DNA of 64,000 bases from Guptibacillus algicola (lineage in GTDB: Bacteria > Bacillota > Bacilli > Bacillales > Guptibacillaceae): the NCBI RefSeq assembly GCF_020171805.1, contig NZ_JAIVAF010000005.1:124001-188000 (forward strand), given 5' to 3'. Below the pieces are notes generated by a model. That model saw only the letters and a list, made by a program, of their open reading frames with translations. It was not told the DNA's origin and searched no databases. A program made the translations under genes and the position numbers. Below, piece after piece: positions 51,299-59,805 of the stretch. The first letter of the stretch is position 1; each line of letters begins with the position of its first letter.

Positions 51299-51436
51299 AT
51301 GCCACGAGCAACTGACAGACCTGGAGAAGGAATGTATAAGTGTACAAATTGTGGTCAGGAAATGACTATTTAAAAAGATAGTGATCAGTTACCACCATGT
51401 CCAAGTTGTGGAAATAATACATTTAATGCCGCATAA
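51299..51436 (+). pseudogene. Zinc-ribbon protein gene interrupted by one stop codon
   Basis: After GGGAGGTG, an ATG opens MPRATDRPGEGMYKCTNCGQEMTI, then TAA at 51371-51373 (codon 25). The same frame continues KDSDQLPPCPSCGNNTFNAA to a second TAA at 51434. The two CxxC pairs, 12 and 15 residues into each half, make a typical four-cysteine zinc ribbon whose expected residue at the stop is Glu (GAA to TAA). One substitution has probably split it. Possible alternatives are stop readthrough, or a truncated peptide with one CxxC. It has its own terminator, so loss may be recent. Confidence 0.75.
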
Positions 51437-51459
51437 AAGAGCATAACACCTTAGAGTTG

Positions 51460-51492
51460 GAAAGTACGGGAAAACTTCTCGTACTTTCTTCT
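51460..51492 (+). terminator. Terminator after the zinc-ribbon gene
   Basis: GAAAGTACGGGA / TCTCGTACTTTC, a 12-bp stem with one wobble and a T-rich tail. Confidence 0.8.
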
Positions 51493-51566
51493 TAGTTTTA
51501 ACGACTTTTTGCCTTTAAAACCTTTATTTCACAGTAAATTTGTGAACTTACTAAGTTAAGATAATT

Positions 51567-51594
51567 TTGCGAGAATTGTCTAAAATGCTATAAT
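51567..51594 (+). promoter_or_regulatory. Sigma-A promoter of the symporter gene (extended -10)
   Basis: TTGCGA (51567-51572), 16-nt spacer, TATAAT (51589-51594) preceded by TGc, giving an extended -10. The leader to the start codon is about 130 nt. Confidence 0.7.
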
Positions 51595-51655
51595 AATATT
51601 TGTGTGTTTACTAGTTAGCGAGTAAGAGAGCGAGCAAAGGAAAAACAACATGAGA

Positions 51656-51669
51656 TGTAAGTGCTTTCA
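51656..51669 (+). promoter_or_regulatory. cre-like site in the symporter leader
   Basis: TGTAAGTGCTTTCA differs from the CcpA cre consensus TGWAANCGNTNWCA at one base. It lies about 60 nt downstream of the -10, a position where CcpA acts as a roadblock repressor. Confidence 0.55.
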
Positions 51670-51730
51670 TAAAAGCGAGACAGCAAACGAATGACTTGCA
51701 TAGAAACCATTCAAGAAAGGGGTAGTGTCC

Positions 51731-52975
51731 ATGAAGCTAACGGTTAAGATTATTGCCGGTTTAGTGTTGGGTATTTTAGTTGGTGTAATATTTAACTTGT
51801 TTGCACCAGGTGCGTTTGGACCTGTAGATCAGTATTTTCTAAGTCCAGTCGGACAAATCTTCTTAAACTTAATTAAAATGCTAGTTGTACCGATTGTGTT
51901 CTTCTCGATCGTAGTAGGTACAGCTGGAATCAGTGATCCTAAGAAGCTAGGTCGTATGGGAGGAAAAACAGTAGGCTTTTTCCTAGTAACGACGACCATC
52001 GCTATTTCGATCGCTATGGCACTTGCTTATCTAATCAAACCTGGTGTGGAAGGCTCATTCTCCGGCCAGAGTGATTTTGAGGCGGAGGAAGCACCTCCAG
52101 TAATGGATACGATTCTGAACATTATCCCGACGAACCCTCTTCAGGCTTTAACAGAAGGGAACATGCTGCAAATCATCGCCTTTGCTATATTCATAGGGTT
52201 TGCACTTGCAGTCCTTGGCGACAAAACAAAGGCGCTGCGTGACCTTATGGAACAAGGTAACGATGTCATGATGTATTTAGTTAAAATTATTATGGAAACT
52301 GCTCCATACGGAGCGTTCGCTTTGATCGCCTCTGCTGTCGGTGGTCAAGGTAAAGAAGCACTGCAATCCATGGGTATGTACTTTATTGTCGTGCTGGTTG
52401 CACTGCTTATACATGCACTCGTTACGTATAGTAGTGCTATTTACTTGCTGGGTAAAGAGAATCCGCTTAAATTCTTTAAAGCTTTTTCACCAGCAATGGC
52501 CGTTGCATTCAGTACGTCATCTAGTAGTGGTACACTTCCTGTCTCTATGAAAACAGCTCAGGAAAACTTAAAGATCCCTAAACAGATCAGTAGTTTTGTT
52601 CAGCCTCTAGGGGCGACGATCAATATGGACGGAACAGCGATCATGCAGGGTGTTGCAACCGTCTTTATCGCACAGATAACTGGAATCGATCTTACATTCA
52701 CGCAGCTCATCATCGTTGTTGTGACCGCAACTCTTGCAAGTATCGGTACAGCCGGTGTTCCTGGTGTAGGACTCATCATGCTTGCGATGGTTCTAAATCA
52801 AGTTGGACTTCCTGTAGAGCCGATCGGTTTAATTCTTGCAGTGGATCGATTGCTTGATATGACACGAACTGCAGTTAATATTACAGGTGATGCTGCATGT
52901 GCTCTTTATATTAAAAAATCAGAGGAAAAAAGAGAAAAAGCTGCAGCAACTGCTGCTGAAGGTTTCAATGGCTAA
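51731..52975 (+). CDS. Dicarboxylate/amino acid:cation symporter (GltP/DctP family)
   Basis: A 414-aa DAACS-family carrier for glutamate, aspartate or dicarboxylates, driven by H+ or Na+. Diagnostic reentrant-loop and helix motifs are intact: AFSTSSSSGTLPVS, PLGATINMDGTA, ATLASIGTAGVPG and DRLLDMTRTAVNITGDAA. About eight membrane helices. ATG at 51731 follows GAAAGGGG. Strong promoter plus cre site suggest carbon-source control. Exact substrate is not determinable. Confidence 0.93.
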   Translation: MKLTVKIIAGLVLGILVGVIFNLFAPGAFGPVDQYFLSPVGQIFLNLIKMLVVPIVFFSIVVGTAGISDPKKLGRMGGKTVGFFLVTTTIAISIAMALAYLIKPGVEGSFSGQSDFEAEEAPPVMDTILNIIPTNPLQALTEGNMLQIIAFAIFIGFALAVLGDKTKALRDLMEQGNDVMMYLVKIIMETAPYGAFALIASAVGGQGKEALQSMGMYFIVVLVALLIHALVTYSSAIYLLGKENPLKFFKAFSPAMAVAFSTSSSSGTLPVSMKTAQENLKIPKQISSFVQPLGATINMDGTAIMQGVATVFIAQITGIDLTFTQLIIVVVTATLASIGTAGVPGVGLIMLAMVLNQVGLPVEPIGLILAVDRLLDMTRTAVNITGDAACALYIKKSEEKREKAAATAAEGFNG

Positions 52976-53009
52976 ATTTTCTCGACAAATCCCTTGTTTT
53001 TTAACTTTA

Positions 53010-53060
53010 AAACCTTCTTCTACCTGTCCTTTGGACGGGTGGGGGAAGGTTTCTTTTTGG
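53010..53060 (+). terminator. Symporter gene terminator
   Basis: AAACCTTC (53010-53017) and GAAGGTTT (53045-53052) enclose an inner CCTGTCC...GGACGGG hairpin, followed by CTTTTT. Confidence 0.8.
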
Positions 53061-53115
53061 TATAATTTGAGCTATAATAAGGGGATGAATTTGACGGAAG
53101 GGGTCCAATGCTGAG

Positions 53116-54399
53116 ATGCTCGAACGATTAAACGAAGAAAAAGTATTTAAAGATCCAGTTCATCGCTATATCCATGTTCGCTACCGTTTAATCTGGGAGC
53201 TCATTGGAACGAAAGAGTTTCAACGCCTTCGCCGGGTTAGACAGTTAGGAACAACCTATTTAACGTTTCACGGTGCTGAGCATAGTCGCTTCAGTCACTC
53301 TCTCGGTGTTTATGAAATCGTTAGAAGAATCAACGAGATCTTCTCTCAATATGACGGTTGGAACGAAGAAAACAGATTGTTAAGTATGTGTGCAGCACTT
53401 CTTCATGATGTTGGACATGGCCCGTTTTCCCATTCGTTCGAGAAAGTATTTGGATTCGACCATGAAGATTTCACTAGAATGGTCATATTGGGTGATACGG
53501 AAATTAATCAGATCCTTCGTAAGGTGAGCGCAAGTTTTCCTGAAGAAGTAGCAGATGTTATTGCAAAAACGCATGACAACAAACTAGTCGTTTCCTTAAT
53601 ATCCAGTCAGATCGACGCGGACCGTATGGATTATTTGTTGCGTGACGCTTACTTCACTGGCGTGAGCTACGGACAGTTTGATATTGAACGGATTCTGCGC
53701 GTAATGAGACCAGGTGATGATCAAATCGTCATAAAGCAAAGTGGTATGCATGCTGTTGAAGATTACATCATGAGTCGCTATCAGATGTATTGGCAAATCT
53801 ATTTCCACCCTGTAACGAGAAGTGCGGAAGTGATTTTAAGCAAGATTTTGCATCGAGCAAAGAAGCTTTATCTCGAAGGGTACTCATTTAAGCATGAACC
53901 GAAACATTTTCACTCTCTTTTTAAAGAAAATATCAGTCTTGAAGATTTCTTAAAGCTTGATGAATCTGTTGTGATGTTCTATTTTCAAATATGGCAAGAA
54001 GAGGACGATCCAATTCTCCGCGATCTTTGCGAGCGTTTCATGAATCGACGGTTGTTTAAGTACGTAGAATTCAATCCGATGGAGAAAATGAACGATTGGA
54101 GAGAGCTATACGACTCCTTTAAAGAAGCTGGGATCGATCCTGATTACTATTTAGAAGTCGATTCTTCTTCAGATCTTCCATATGATTTCTACCGTCCAGG
54201 AGAAGAGGAAGAAAGACTTCCGATCCATCTCCTTAAACCAGGTGGAGATTTAAGGGAACTTTCTCGTGAATCTGAAGTTGTAGAAGCCATATCGGGCAAG
54301 AAGCGTACAGATCACAAGCTCTATTATCCCGCAGATATTATCATGCAGGGGAACACAAAAGCCACTCGTCGCATTAGGTCATTGCTACAATTAGATTAA
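53116..54399 (+). CDS. ywfO: HD-domain phosphohydrolase YwfO
   Basis: A 427-aa HD-superfamily protein of the YwfO (dGTPase-like) family; related enzymes hydrolyse dNTPs. The metal-binding residues are seen: His61 in EHSRFSHSLG, His97-Asp98 in LLHDVGHGPFSHSFE, and an Asp in SSQIDADRMDYLLRDAY. The in-frame stop at 53092 forces the ATG at 53116, although GGAAGGGG (53096-53103) is 12 nt away. That ribosome binding site suits an overlapping 7-codon ORF at 53108-53131 better. It precedes ywgA as in B. subtilis. Confidence 0.92.
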   Translation: MLERLNEEKVFKDPVHRYIHVRYRLIWELIGTKEFQRLRRVRQLGTTYLTFHGAEHSRFSHSLGVYEIVRRINEIFSQYDGWNEENRLLSMCAALLHDVGHGPFSHSFEKVFGFDHEDFTRMVILGDTEINQILRKVSASFPEEVADVIAKTHDNKLVVSLISSQIDADRMDYLLRDAYFTGVSYGQFDIERILRVMRPGDDQIVIKQSGMHAVEDYIMSRYQMYWQIYFHPVTRSAEVILSKILHRAKKLYLEGYSFKHEPKHFHSLFKENISLEDFLKLDESVVMFYFQIWQEEDDPILRDLCERFMNRRLFKYVEFNPMEKMNDWRELYDSFKEAGIDPDYYLEVDSSSDLPYDFYRPGEEEERLPIHLLKPGGDLRELSRESEVVEAISGKKRTDHKLYYPADIIMQGNTKATRRIRSLLQLD

Positions 54400-54515
54400 C
54401 TGTTCAAAAAGAAACCTGCTGTGATGAAGTGCGCTTCCTCTGCAGGCCAAAACGATAGTAGATATAAATAGCTTTTTGGACAACCTGTCAAAAGAAAAAT
54501 GGGGAGGGGTACAGG

Positions 54516-55019
54516 TTGCTAGAAGATCATGCGAAAGTCATTACTGTATTAAAAGAAGCGGGAGAAGTTACCGGACGGAAAAAGCTTCAGAAAATCATAT
54601 ATATTTGTAAGAAATTGCAGTTTCCATTTAACGAAAAGTATCAATTTCATTTTTATGGTCCGTATTCTGAGGAACTAACGCTTCGAGTTGAAGAGCTTTG
54701 CAATCTTGGGCTTGTCGCAGAAGTGAAGGAAAGCAAGGGGAATTACTACCAATACAAGTATTCCGTAACGGATCAAGGAACTGAATTTCTAGGACATTAC
54801 AATTTAGATTTTCCTTCTTTAAATGAGTGTATCTTAAAAATGAACGGAGAAAGCTCGCGTTTTCTTGAGCTGGTTTCAACCGTATTATTCTTTGATAAGC
54901 TTACGAAAGATGAAGTGATTGAGAAGATCCAAACGATTAAACGAAAACAAAATTATTCAAGTGATGAGATCGAAGAGGCTTACGCATTTATTAATGGTCT
55001 TAACAGCTTGCTTCAATAG
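54516..55019 (+). CDS. ywgA: YwgA family protein
   Basis: A 167-aa protein of the YwgA family. LKEAGEVTGRKKLQKIIYICKKLQFPFNEKYQFHFYGPYSEELTLRVEEL is characteristic: the GRKKLQKIIY...YGPYSEEL block is shared with antitoxin SocA/Panacea-like domains. Start is a TTG after GGGGAGGGG. It sits after ywfO, the B. subtilis order. Function unknown. Confidence 0.85.
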   Translation: MLEDHAKVITVLKEAGEVTGRKKLQKIIYICKKLQFPFNEKYQFHFYGPYSEELTLRVEELCNLGLVAEVKESKGNYYQYKYSVTDQGTEFLGHYNLDFPSLNECILKMNGESSRFLELVSTVLFFDKLTKDEVIEKIQTIKRKQNYSSDEIEEAYAFINGLNSLLQ

Positions 55020-55035
55020 AATACTAGTTCAATAG

Positions 55036-55070
55036 AAAAAGGTGCACGAAGTAAATTCGGCACCTTTTTC
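55036..55070. terminator. Bidirectional terminator after ywgA
   Basis: AAAAAGGTGC with CGAA, loop, TTCG with GCACCTTTTT; one bulge. It separates convergent genes. Confidence 0.85.
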
Positions 55071-55072
55071 GT

Positions 55073-55504
55073 CTAACCTTTAAGAGGGATTTTTTTCGAT
55101 AGTGTTGTCTGGAGCTTGCTGACATTAACCTTTGTGAGAATATAGCCAGATAAAATTAAGAGTCCTATCATAAGTAGAGAAAAGACCAACGTGCTGAGGT
55201 ATGGAAGAACAAGCTGCAGCAAACCAGGGATCGACTCTGCCAGCAGAAAGACGATTGAAAAGGATGATAACACATGAAAGGTGATACCAGCTGAAAGCCC
55301 GACGCTTTCTCGACTCTCTAAGAGAGAAGGCATCCAACCAATCGCTACTATTGAATAAATAATAAGAGCAAGAACCATGGTTAAGATCCCATAGATTACG
55401 TTGTGCTGGAAGTTGCTGAGTTGGAGAAGCACTATGTAAATGAGAGTAGATACTATACCAATTCCAGCACCGATCGATACTGGTGAATACAAACGTTCCT
55501 TCAT
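55073..55504 (-). CDS. Four-TM membrane protein, unknown function
   Basis: A 143-aa protein with four predicted membrane helices (about residues 12-30, 36-57, 69-90 and 98-122) and a basic tail KLQTTLSKKIPLKG. I do not recognise the family. In B. subtilis the equivalent place next to ywgA holds the unrelated-looking ywgB, so this may be lineage-specific. The ATG at 55504 follows AAGGTGGAG; a GTG just before it is an alternative. Confidence 0.6.
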   Translation of the reverse strand: MKERLYSPVSIGAGIGIVSTLIYIVLLQLSNFQHNVIYGILTMVLALIIYSIVAIGWMPSLLESRESVGLSAGITFHVLSSFSIVFLLAESIPGLLQLVLPYLSTLVFSLLMIGLLILSGYILTKVNVSKLQTTLSKKIPLKG

Positions 55505-55685
55505 CACAAATCTCCACCTTTCTATTACGATTATTTCGAGCGTATTACAATAAATACCCTGTTAACGTTTAGTATAATCTTTCCGGTACAAAAGGTTATG
55601 AGAAAAATGTCGAGACTAGTAATAGAATTTGTCGATTGATAAAAAAGGTTCGAAAGACTCATATAGAAGAAAAGGAGTGTTCAAT

Positions 55686-56717
55686 ATGGATAGAATAAAC
55701 ACTGCGATCGTAGGTTTCGGATTTTCAGGTGCAACGTTCCATGCTCCTGTGATGAAATCAGTGAAGAATTTACATATTACGACGGTTGTTTCGTCTAATC
55801 CTGAGAAAGTTTTGTCCGCACTTCCAGAGGTAGATGTTCGACCATCCATTGAAGACGTGATAAGTAACAATGATATAGAGCTTGTTGTTATTACAACACC
55901 GAATGAATTCCACTTCCCTATGGCTAAAAAAGCGCTAGAAGCTGGTAAGCACGTCGTTCTTGAGAAACCTTTTGCAGTAAATGTTTCAGAGTGTGAAACG
56001 CTTATTGATGTGGCAGAAGAGAATGGGTGTATCTTAAGTGTTTATCATAATAGGCGTTTTGATAACGATTTTCTAACGATTAAAAAGCTAGTAGACGAGA
56101 ATACTCTAGGTGAAGTGTACACGTATGAGGCGCATTATGATCGCTATCGTGCCGAAGTACGTGACAGATGGAGAGAGCAAGATAAGAAGGGATCGGGTAT
56201 TCTTTTTGATCTTGGCTCCCACTTGATCGATCAAGCTCTTTCTCTTTTTGGAGAACCAGACAGTGTGATAGCAGATGTAGTGGCACAGCGTGAAGGTGCA
56301 AAGACGGATGATTATTTCCACCTTATTTTAAAATACGGAGTCAAACGAGTGATCTTGCATGGAGGGTCGCTTGTGCAGAAACCAGGCCCGCGCTATCAAA
56401 TTCATGGTATGGAAGGGTCATTCGTGAAGTGGGGAATTGATCCTCAAGAAGAAGCGCTTAAGAACGGGCAGATCCCAGGAGGACCTGGATGGGGTGAAGA
56501 TTCTAAGCGGGATTATGGAATGCTTACTTCAGGAAATGAGGAGAGGAAAGTTCCTACCGTTCCAGGATCCTATCAAGAGTATTATGAAGGAATCGTTCGT
56601 TCGATTAAAGAAGGCGACGCTGCGCCTGTAACGGCTCAGGAAGCGTTGAACGTGATCAAATGTATCGAACTGGCATTGAAGAGTAGTGCTACAAACCGCA
56701 CCATTGAGTGGAAGTAA
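55686..56717 (+). CDS. Gfo/Idh/MocA oxidoreductase, IolW-like
   Basis: A 343-aa NAD(P)-dependent oxidoreductase, close to B. subtilis IolW (YvaA), an NADPH-dependent scyllo-inositol dehydrogenase. The Rossmann motif GFGFSG lies at residues 10-15, the family EKP at 93-95 (Lys94 catalytic), then SVYHNRRFDNDFLTIKKL, RDRWREQ and GSGILFDLGSHLIDQALSLFGEP, which match IolW closely. ATG at 55686 follows AAGGAGTG. No other inositol genes are nearby, so the physiological substrate is uncertain. Confidence 0.85.
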   Translation: MDRINTAIVGFGFSGATFHAPVMKSVKNLHITTVVSSNPEKVLSALPEVDVRPSIEDVISNNDIELVVITTPNEFHFPMAKKALEAGKHVVLEKPFAVNVSECETLIDVAEENGCILSVYHNRRFDNDFLTIKKLVDENTLGEVYTYEAHYDRYRAEVRDRWREQDKKGSGILFDLGSHLIDQALSLFGEPDSVIADVVAQREGAKTDDYFHLILKYGVKRVILHGGSLVQKPGPRYQIHGMEGSFVKWGIDPQEEALKNGQIPGGPGWGEDSKRDYGMLTSGNEERKVPTVPGSYQEYYEGIVRSIKEGDAAPVTAQEALNVIKCIELALKSSATNRTIEWK

Positions 56718-56719
56718 AA

Positions 56720-56757
56720 AGAACGAGGTGGCCCACTCGGCCATCTCGTTCTTTTGG
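56720..56757. terminator. Bidirectional terminator
   Basis: AAAAGAACGAG-TGGCC pairs with GGCCA-CTCGTTCTTTT (one mismatch), loop CACTC. It separates convergent genes. Confidence 0.88.
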
Positions 56758-56764
56758 TTACTGC

Positions 56765-57976
56765 TTATCCTTTAACTGTTACTTGAATAATAGAATCAGC
56801 CCATTTAAGAGCTTCGATATAGCTGTTTTGTAAAGCATCACTGGTGATTGTCAACGTATTGAGATGAGAGGAAAGCTCTTGCCAATCGTTCTGTTCCACA
56901 GCTTTAATGATACTCAAGATTTGATGGTATTCTGTTTGTTGAGAGTTCATCAAAGTTTGTTTAATCACGTCGTCAATCGGTAGCTCATCTAGAACTTCTT
57001 CCATAGGTCGCTGCAAGATCGTATCGAGTAACGAAAACATTCCTACTAGTGAAGCCTGATGTGGATTCACGTTAATTTTCTTTGCTACTAACTCTGCTAG
57101 CTTGGCTCGTGTTAAAGAGAGATGAAGAATTTCTGAAGATTGCTCAGTATCCTTTGTAACCATTAGGATCAAGATCCATTTCTTCACCTCTGCGAGTCCT
57201 AATAATACGATTGCCTGCTTCACATTACTTACCTTTACTCTAAGTCCGAGTGAATTGATCAAGCGTAATAGTTTATAAGAAAGAGCAACATCTTTTTCAG
57301 CTAAGGTAGCGACTGCTTGAATATCAGGTGACGGCTGATTGATCTCGCTCAGAATCTGAATATAAAGTTGCGGCATCGGTTTAAGATCCTTCGTAGAAAG
57401 GATGGACGGCTTACTGAAAAAATATCCTTGAAACAGTTCGAATCCAAGACCTTTTGCCTCCTCGAACTCTTCTAACGTTTCCACCTTTTCAGCTAGAAAC
57501 TGTATGGGGAGGTGACGGTAGCGATCCATGATTTCGATGCGTTTCTCTTTCGATGTTCCAAGGAAATCAACTTTGATGATATCGATCACGTGCAAAATGT
57601 TCTCGTAATTACCAAAATCCGTGAAGTCATCGATGGCAATTTTGTAGCCATCGGCTTTAAAGCTCTCACACTTCTTTATAATTTCCTCCGTTATTTCAAT
57701 ATCTTCTAGTAACTCGATGATAATAGATTCAGGTGAAAATAGTTTAGGTGTTTCATCAAGGATCAAATCTTTCGTGAAATTAATAAAGCACTTTTTTTGG
57801 TCAGATAATTTATCTAGTCCAAACGTTAAATAAGAATGAGAGATGACTTCTGCTGTTGCTTGGTTACCATCAAACCCGTCAAAAGAATTGAGGTTTCCGG
57901 TTCTATGTAATAATTCATATCCAAACAGCTGCTTGTCGACTGTTAAAATCGGCTGACGCCCGATAAATACGTCCAC
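56765..57976 (-). CDS. HDOD-EAL domain signalling protein (YuxH type)
   Basis: A 403-aa protein with an N-terminal EAL-like domain (residues 1-200) and a C-terminal HDOD domain (about 200-390), the YuxH architecture. The EAL motif reads ELL (GYELLHR), the DDFGTG loop reads DDFTDF, while AEKVET is kept. Several metal-binding positions of active c-di-GMP phosphodiesterases are therefore changed, so it may be a sensor or scaffold rather than an enzyme. Starts with an ATG after GGAGGTATAAA. Related proteins affect motility in some bacteria. Confidence 0.88.
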   Translation of the reverse strand: MDVFIGRQPILTVDKQLFGYELLHRTGNLNSFDGFDGNQATAEVISHSYLTFGLDKLSDQKKCFINFTKDLILDETPKLFSPESIIIELLEDIEITEEIIKKCESFKADGYKIAIDDFTDFGNYENILHVIDIIKVDFLGTSKEKRIEIMDRYRHLPIQFLAEKVETLEEFEEAKGLGFELFQGYFFSKPSILSTKDLKPMPQLYIQILSEINQPSPDIQAVATLAEKDVALSYKLLRLINSLGLRVKVSNVKQAIVLLGLAEVKKWILILMVTKDTEQSSEILHLSLTRAKLAELVAKKINVNPHQASLVGMFSLLDTILQRPMEEVLDELPIDDVIKQTLMNSQQTEYHQILSIIKAVEQNDWQELSSHLNTLTITSDALQNSYIEALKWADSIIQVTVKG

Positions 57977-58124
57977 TTTATACCTCCAGAAGGAAATTTA
58001 TTACTATTACCTTGAATTTATTATAATGGAATATCAAGGTAATTGAAACGTTAATTAAATTAAAAGAAGACCTGTTCAATTTGAAGGAGGTCTTTTCAGC
58101 TATGTTGGAAAGCCTTTATTCATT

Positions 58125-58235
58125 TGTTCCCTATGCCGTAGGAGTTCGAACCGCTTGCTCTCCTGTGGACGAACCCCGAATCTCCTCGCCGCGGAAAGCG
58201 AGCATCATTGAGCGGAAATCATCACCAAATCCCTG
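58125..58235. repeat. Degenerate Bacillaceae dispersed repeat
   Basis: Segments such as CCGTAGGAGT, CGCTTGCT, TCCTCGCCGCGGAAAGCG and TGAGCGGAAATCA resemble a long GC-rich dyad element (core CTTTCCGC / GCGGAAAG) that I know from many Bacillaceae intergenic regions. This copy looks decayed. No search was possible. Confidence 0.45.
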
Positions 58236-58270
58236 GCAGGTGGTTCTAAAGTCTTTCTCGATAATCTGAA

Positions 58271-58300
58271 AAGACCTGCTCCAATAGAAGCAGGTCCTTT
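58271..58300 (-). terminator. pbuG terminator
   Basis: On the minus strand GACCTGCT / TCTATTGG loop / AGCAGGTC is followed by TTTTCAG, 3 nt after the pbuG stop. Confidence 0.8.
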
Positions 58301-58302
58301 GA

Positions 58303-59619
58303 TTAAGCATGCGGTAGAAATGCTAGTTGATAGAAGAAGAGGACGGCAAATAGGTACAGAAGCGGGTGAACCTCGCGTCCTTTTCCTTTCACTAATTTCA
58401 GAATAGGATAAGTGATGAAACCAAGTGCGATTCCAGTCGCAATGCTTGATGTGAGCGGCATGGTTAATACGATAAGAAATGCTGGGAAAGCTTCATCGAA
58501 TTCATTCCATTCAATCTTACCAACAGCGCTGATCATCAAGCTTCCGACAATAATCAGCGTTGGAGCTGTAATAGCAGAAAGTCCTGATACGGCACCAACG
58601 AGTGGACCGAAGAAAGCAGCAGCGATAAAGAGACCCGCGACAACTACTGATGTTAAACCCGTACGCCCTCCAGATGCGACACCTGAAGAAGATTCAATAT
58701 AAGCACTCGTTGGACTCGTTCCGAAAATAGCTCCGACTGTTGTTCCGATTGAATCTGCAAGAAGTGCCTGACGTGCGCGAGGCATTTTCTTCCCTTTCAT
58801 TAGTCCAGCTTGTTCGGCTACACCTACCATCGTACCTGTTGTATCAAACAGCGTAACTAGTAAGAAAGAGAAAACAACGGCATATAAACCATATTCGATC
58901 ATGTCTTTAAAAGCTTGAAGGGGACTTCCGAACACAAATAGATCAGGTGAAGATGGTGAACCGACAAGCCCTTCTTTGAATTCAAGGTGACCTGTTAGAA
59001 TGGCAATGATTGCAGTAGCGATCATACCGAAGAATAATGCTCCATGTATATTACGTGCCATCAGAATGAGTGTGATGATCAATCCTCCAAGTGCGAGTAA
59101 CACTTCTGGAGAATGAAGGTTACCGAGCGTAACGAGGTTCTCTTTGTCAGCAACGATGATCCCTGTCATACGTAAACCGATAAACGCTATGAATAAACCG
59201 ATACCTGCTGTGATACCGAGCTTCAAATTCGTTGGGATCGCCTCGATTAGCTTTTCACGAAACGGTGTAAGTGAAAGGATGATAAATAGTAGTCCAGCAA
59301 TAAATACGGCGCCGAATGCTACTTGATAAGAAACGCCTGGTTGGCTTCCTACAACAGAAAAAGCAAAATAAGCATTAAGCCCCATACCAGGAGCGATCGC
59401 AATCGGATAGTTAGCAAACAGACCCATCCAAAGTGTACCGACTACAGCTGAGATGATCGTTGCCATGAAAACCGTATCGAATGGCACTCCAGTTGATGAA
59501 AGAATGATAGGATTTACAATAACAATATAGACCATCGTTAAGAACGTGGTGATACCGGCTAGAAATTCAGTTTTAACGCTTGTTCCATTTTCTTTTAGAC
59601 GGAAAAAGGAGTTTAACAT
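58303..59619 (-). CDS. pbuG: Guanine/hypoxanthine permease (NCS2, AzgA type)
   Basis: A 438-aa purine base permease of the AzgA-like NCS2 group, as B. subtilis PbuG/PbuO. The start LNSFFRLKENGTSVKTEFLAGITTFLTMVYIVIVNP, PGMGLNAYFAF, and DTTGTMVGVAEQAGL with GTSPTSAYIESSSGVASGGRTGLTSVV are typical. About 12-14 membrane segments. ATG at 59619 follows GGAGGTATTGT. The leader is too short for the purine riboswitch found before B. subtilis pbuG, but PurBox-like sites are present. Confidence 0.92.
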   Translation of the reverse strand: MLNSFFRLKENGTSVKTEFLAGITTFLTMVYIVIVNPIILSSTGVPFDTVFMATIISAVVGTLWMGLFANYPIAIAPGMGLNAYFAFSVVGSQPGVSYQVAFGAVFIAGLLFIILSLTPFREKLIEAIPTNLKLGITAGIGLFIAFIGLRMTGIIVADKENLVTLGNLHSPEVLLALGGLIITLILMARNIHGALFFGMIATAIIAILTGHLEFKEGLVGSPSSPDLFVFGSPLQAFKDMIEYGLYAVVFSFLLVTLFDTTGTMVGVAEQAGLMKGKKMPRARQALLADSIGTTVGAIFGTSPTSAYIESSSGVASGGRTGLTSVVVAGLFIAAAFFGPLVGAVSGLSAITAPTLIIVGSLMISAVGKIEWNEFDEAFPAFLIVLTMPLTSSIATGIALGFITYPILKLVKGKGREVHPLLYLFAVLFFYQLAFLPHA

Positions 59620-59633
59620 ACAATACCTCCTGC

Positions 59634-59679
59634 AAATACGAACGATTTTTAAACACAATCTCTATATTATTCGTAAAAG
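59634..59679 (-). promoter_or_regulatory. Inverted pair of PurBox-like sites before pbuG
   Basis: AAATACGAACGATT (59634-59647) and, inverted, TTTTACGAATAATA (59666-59679 on the minus strand) both carry the ACGAA core of the PurR PurBox. The 18-nt gap is close to the 16-17 nt usual for paired PurBoxes. This suggests PurR repression of pbuG. Confidence 0.45.
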
Positions 59680-59805
59680 AGATTTTTAGCAAGGGTAAAT
59701 TAGTAATTTTCCTTTTATATCAGCATAGGGGCTCCTGGATGAATACACTATTGTGTGTATGATAAAATAGTAGCGGAGAATAATGAACAGAGGAGGTCGT
59801 TCAAC

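Larger units (their letters stand above)
57977..58302. other. Intergenic region with a degenerate repeat between two similar hairpins
   Basis: No convincing gene. Hairpin AAGACCT / AGGTCTT lies at 58067-58094 and a related one, GACCTGCT / AGCAGGTC, at 58273-58296, the latter ending pbuG on the minus strand. Between them is the degenerate repeat described separately. A 62-codon frame at 58081-58269 runs through the repeat and has no family match I know. Confidence 0.6.

Noticed and set aside
58081-58269. 62-codon frame with a GGAGG nearby
   Set aside because: It runs through the degenerate repeat and an overlapping hairpin, and its peptide has no recognisable domain.
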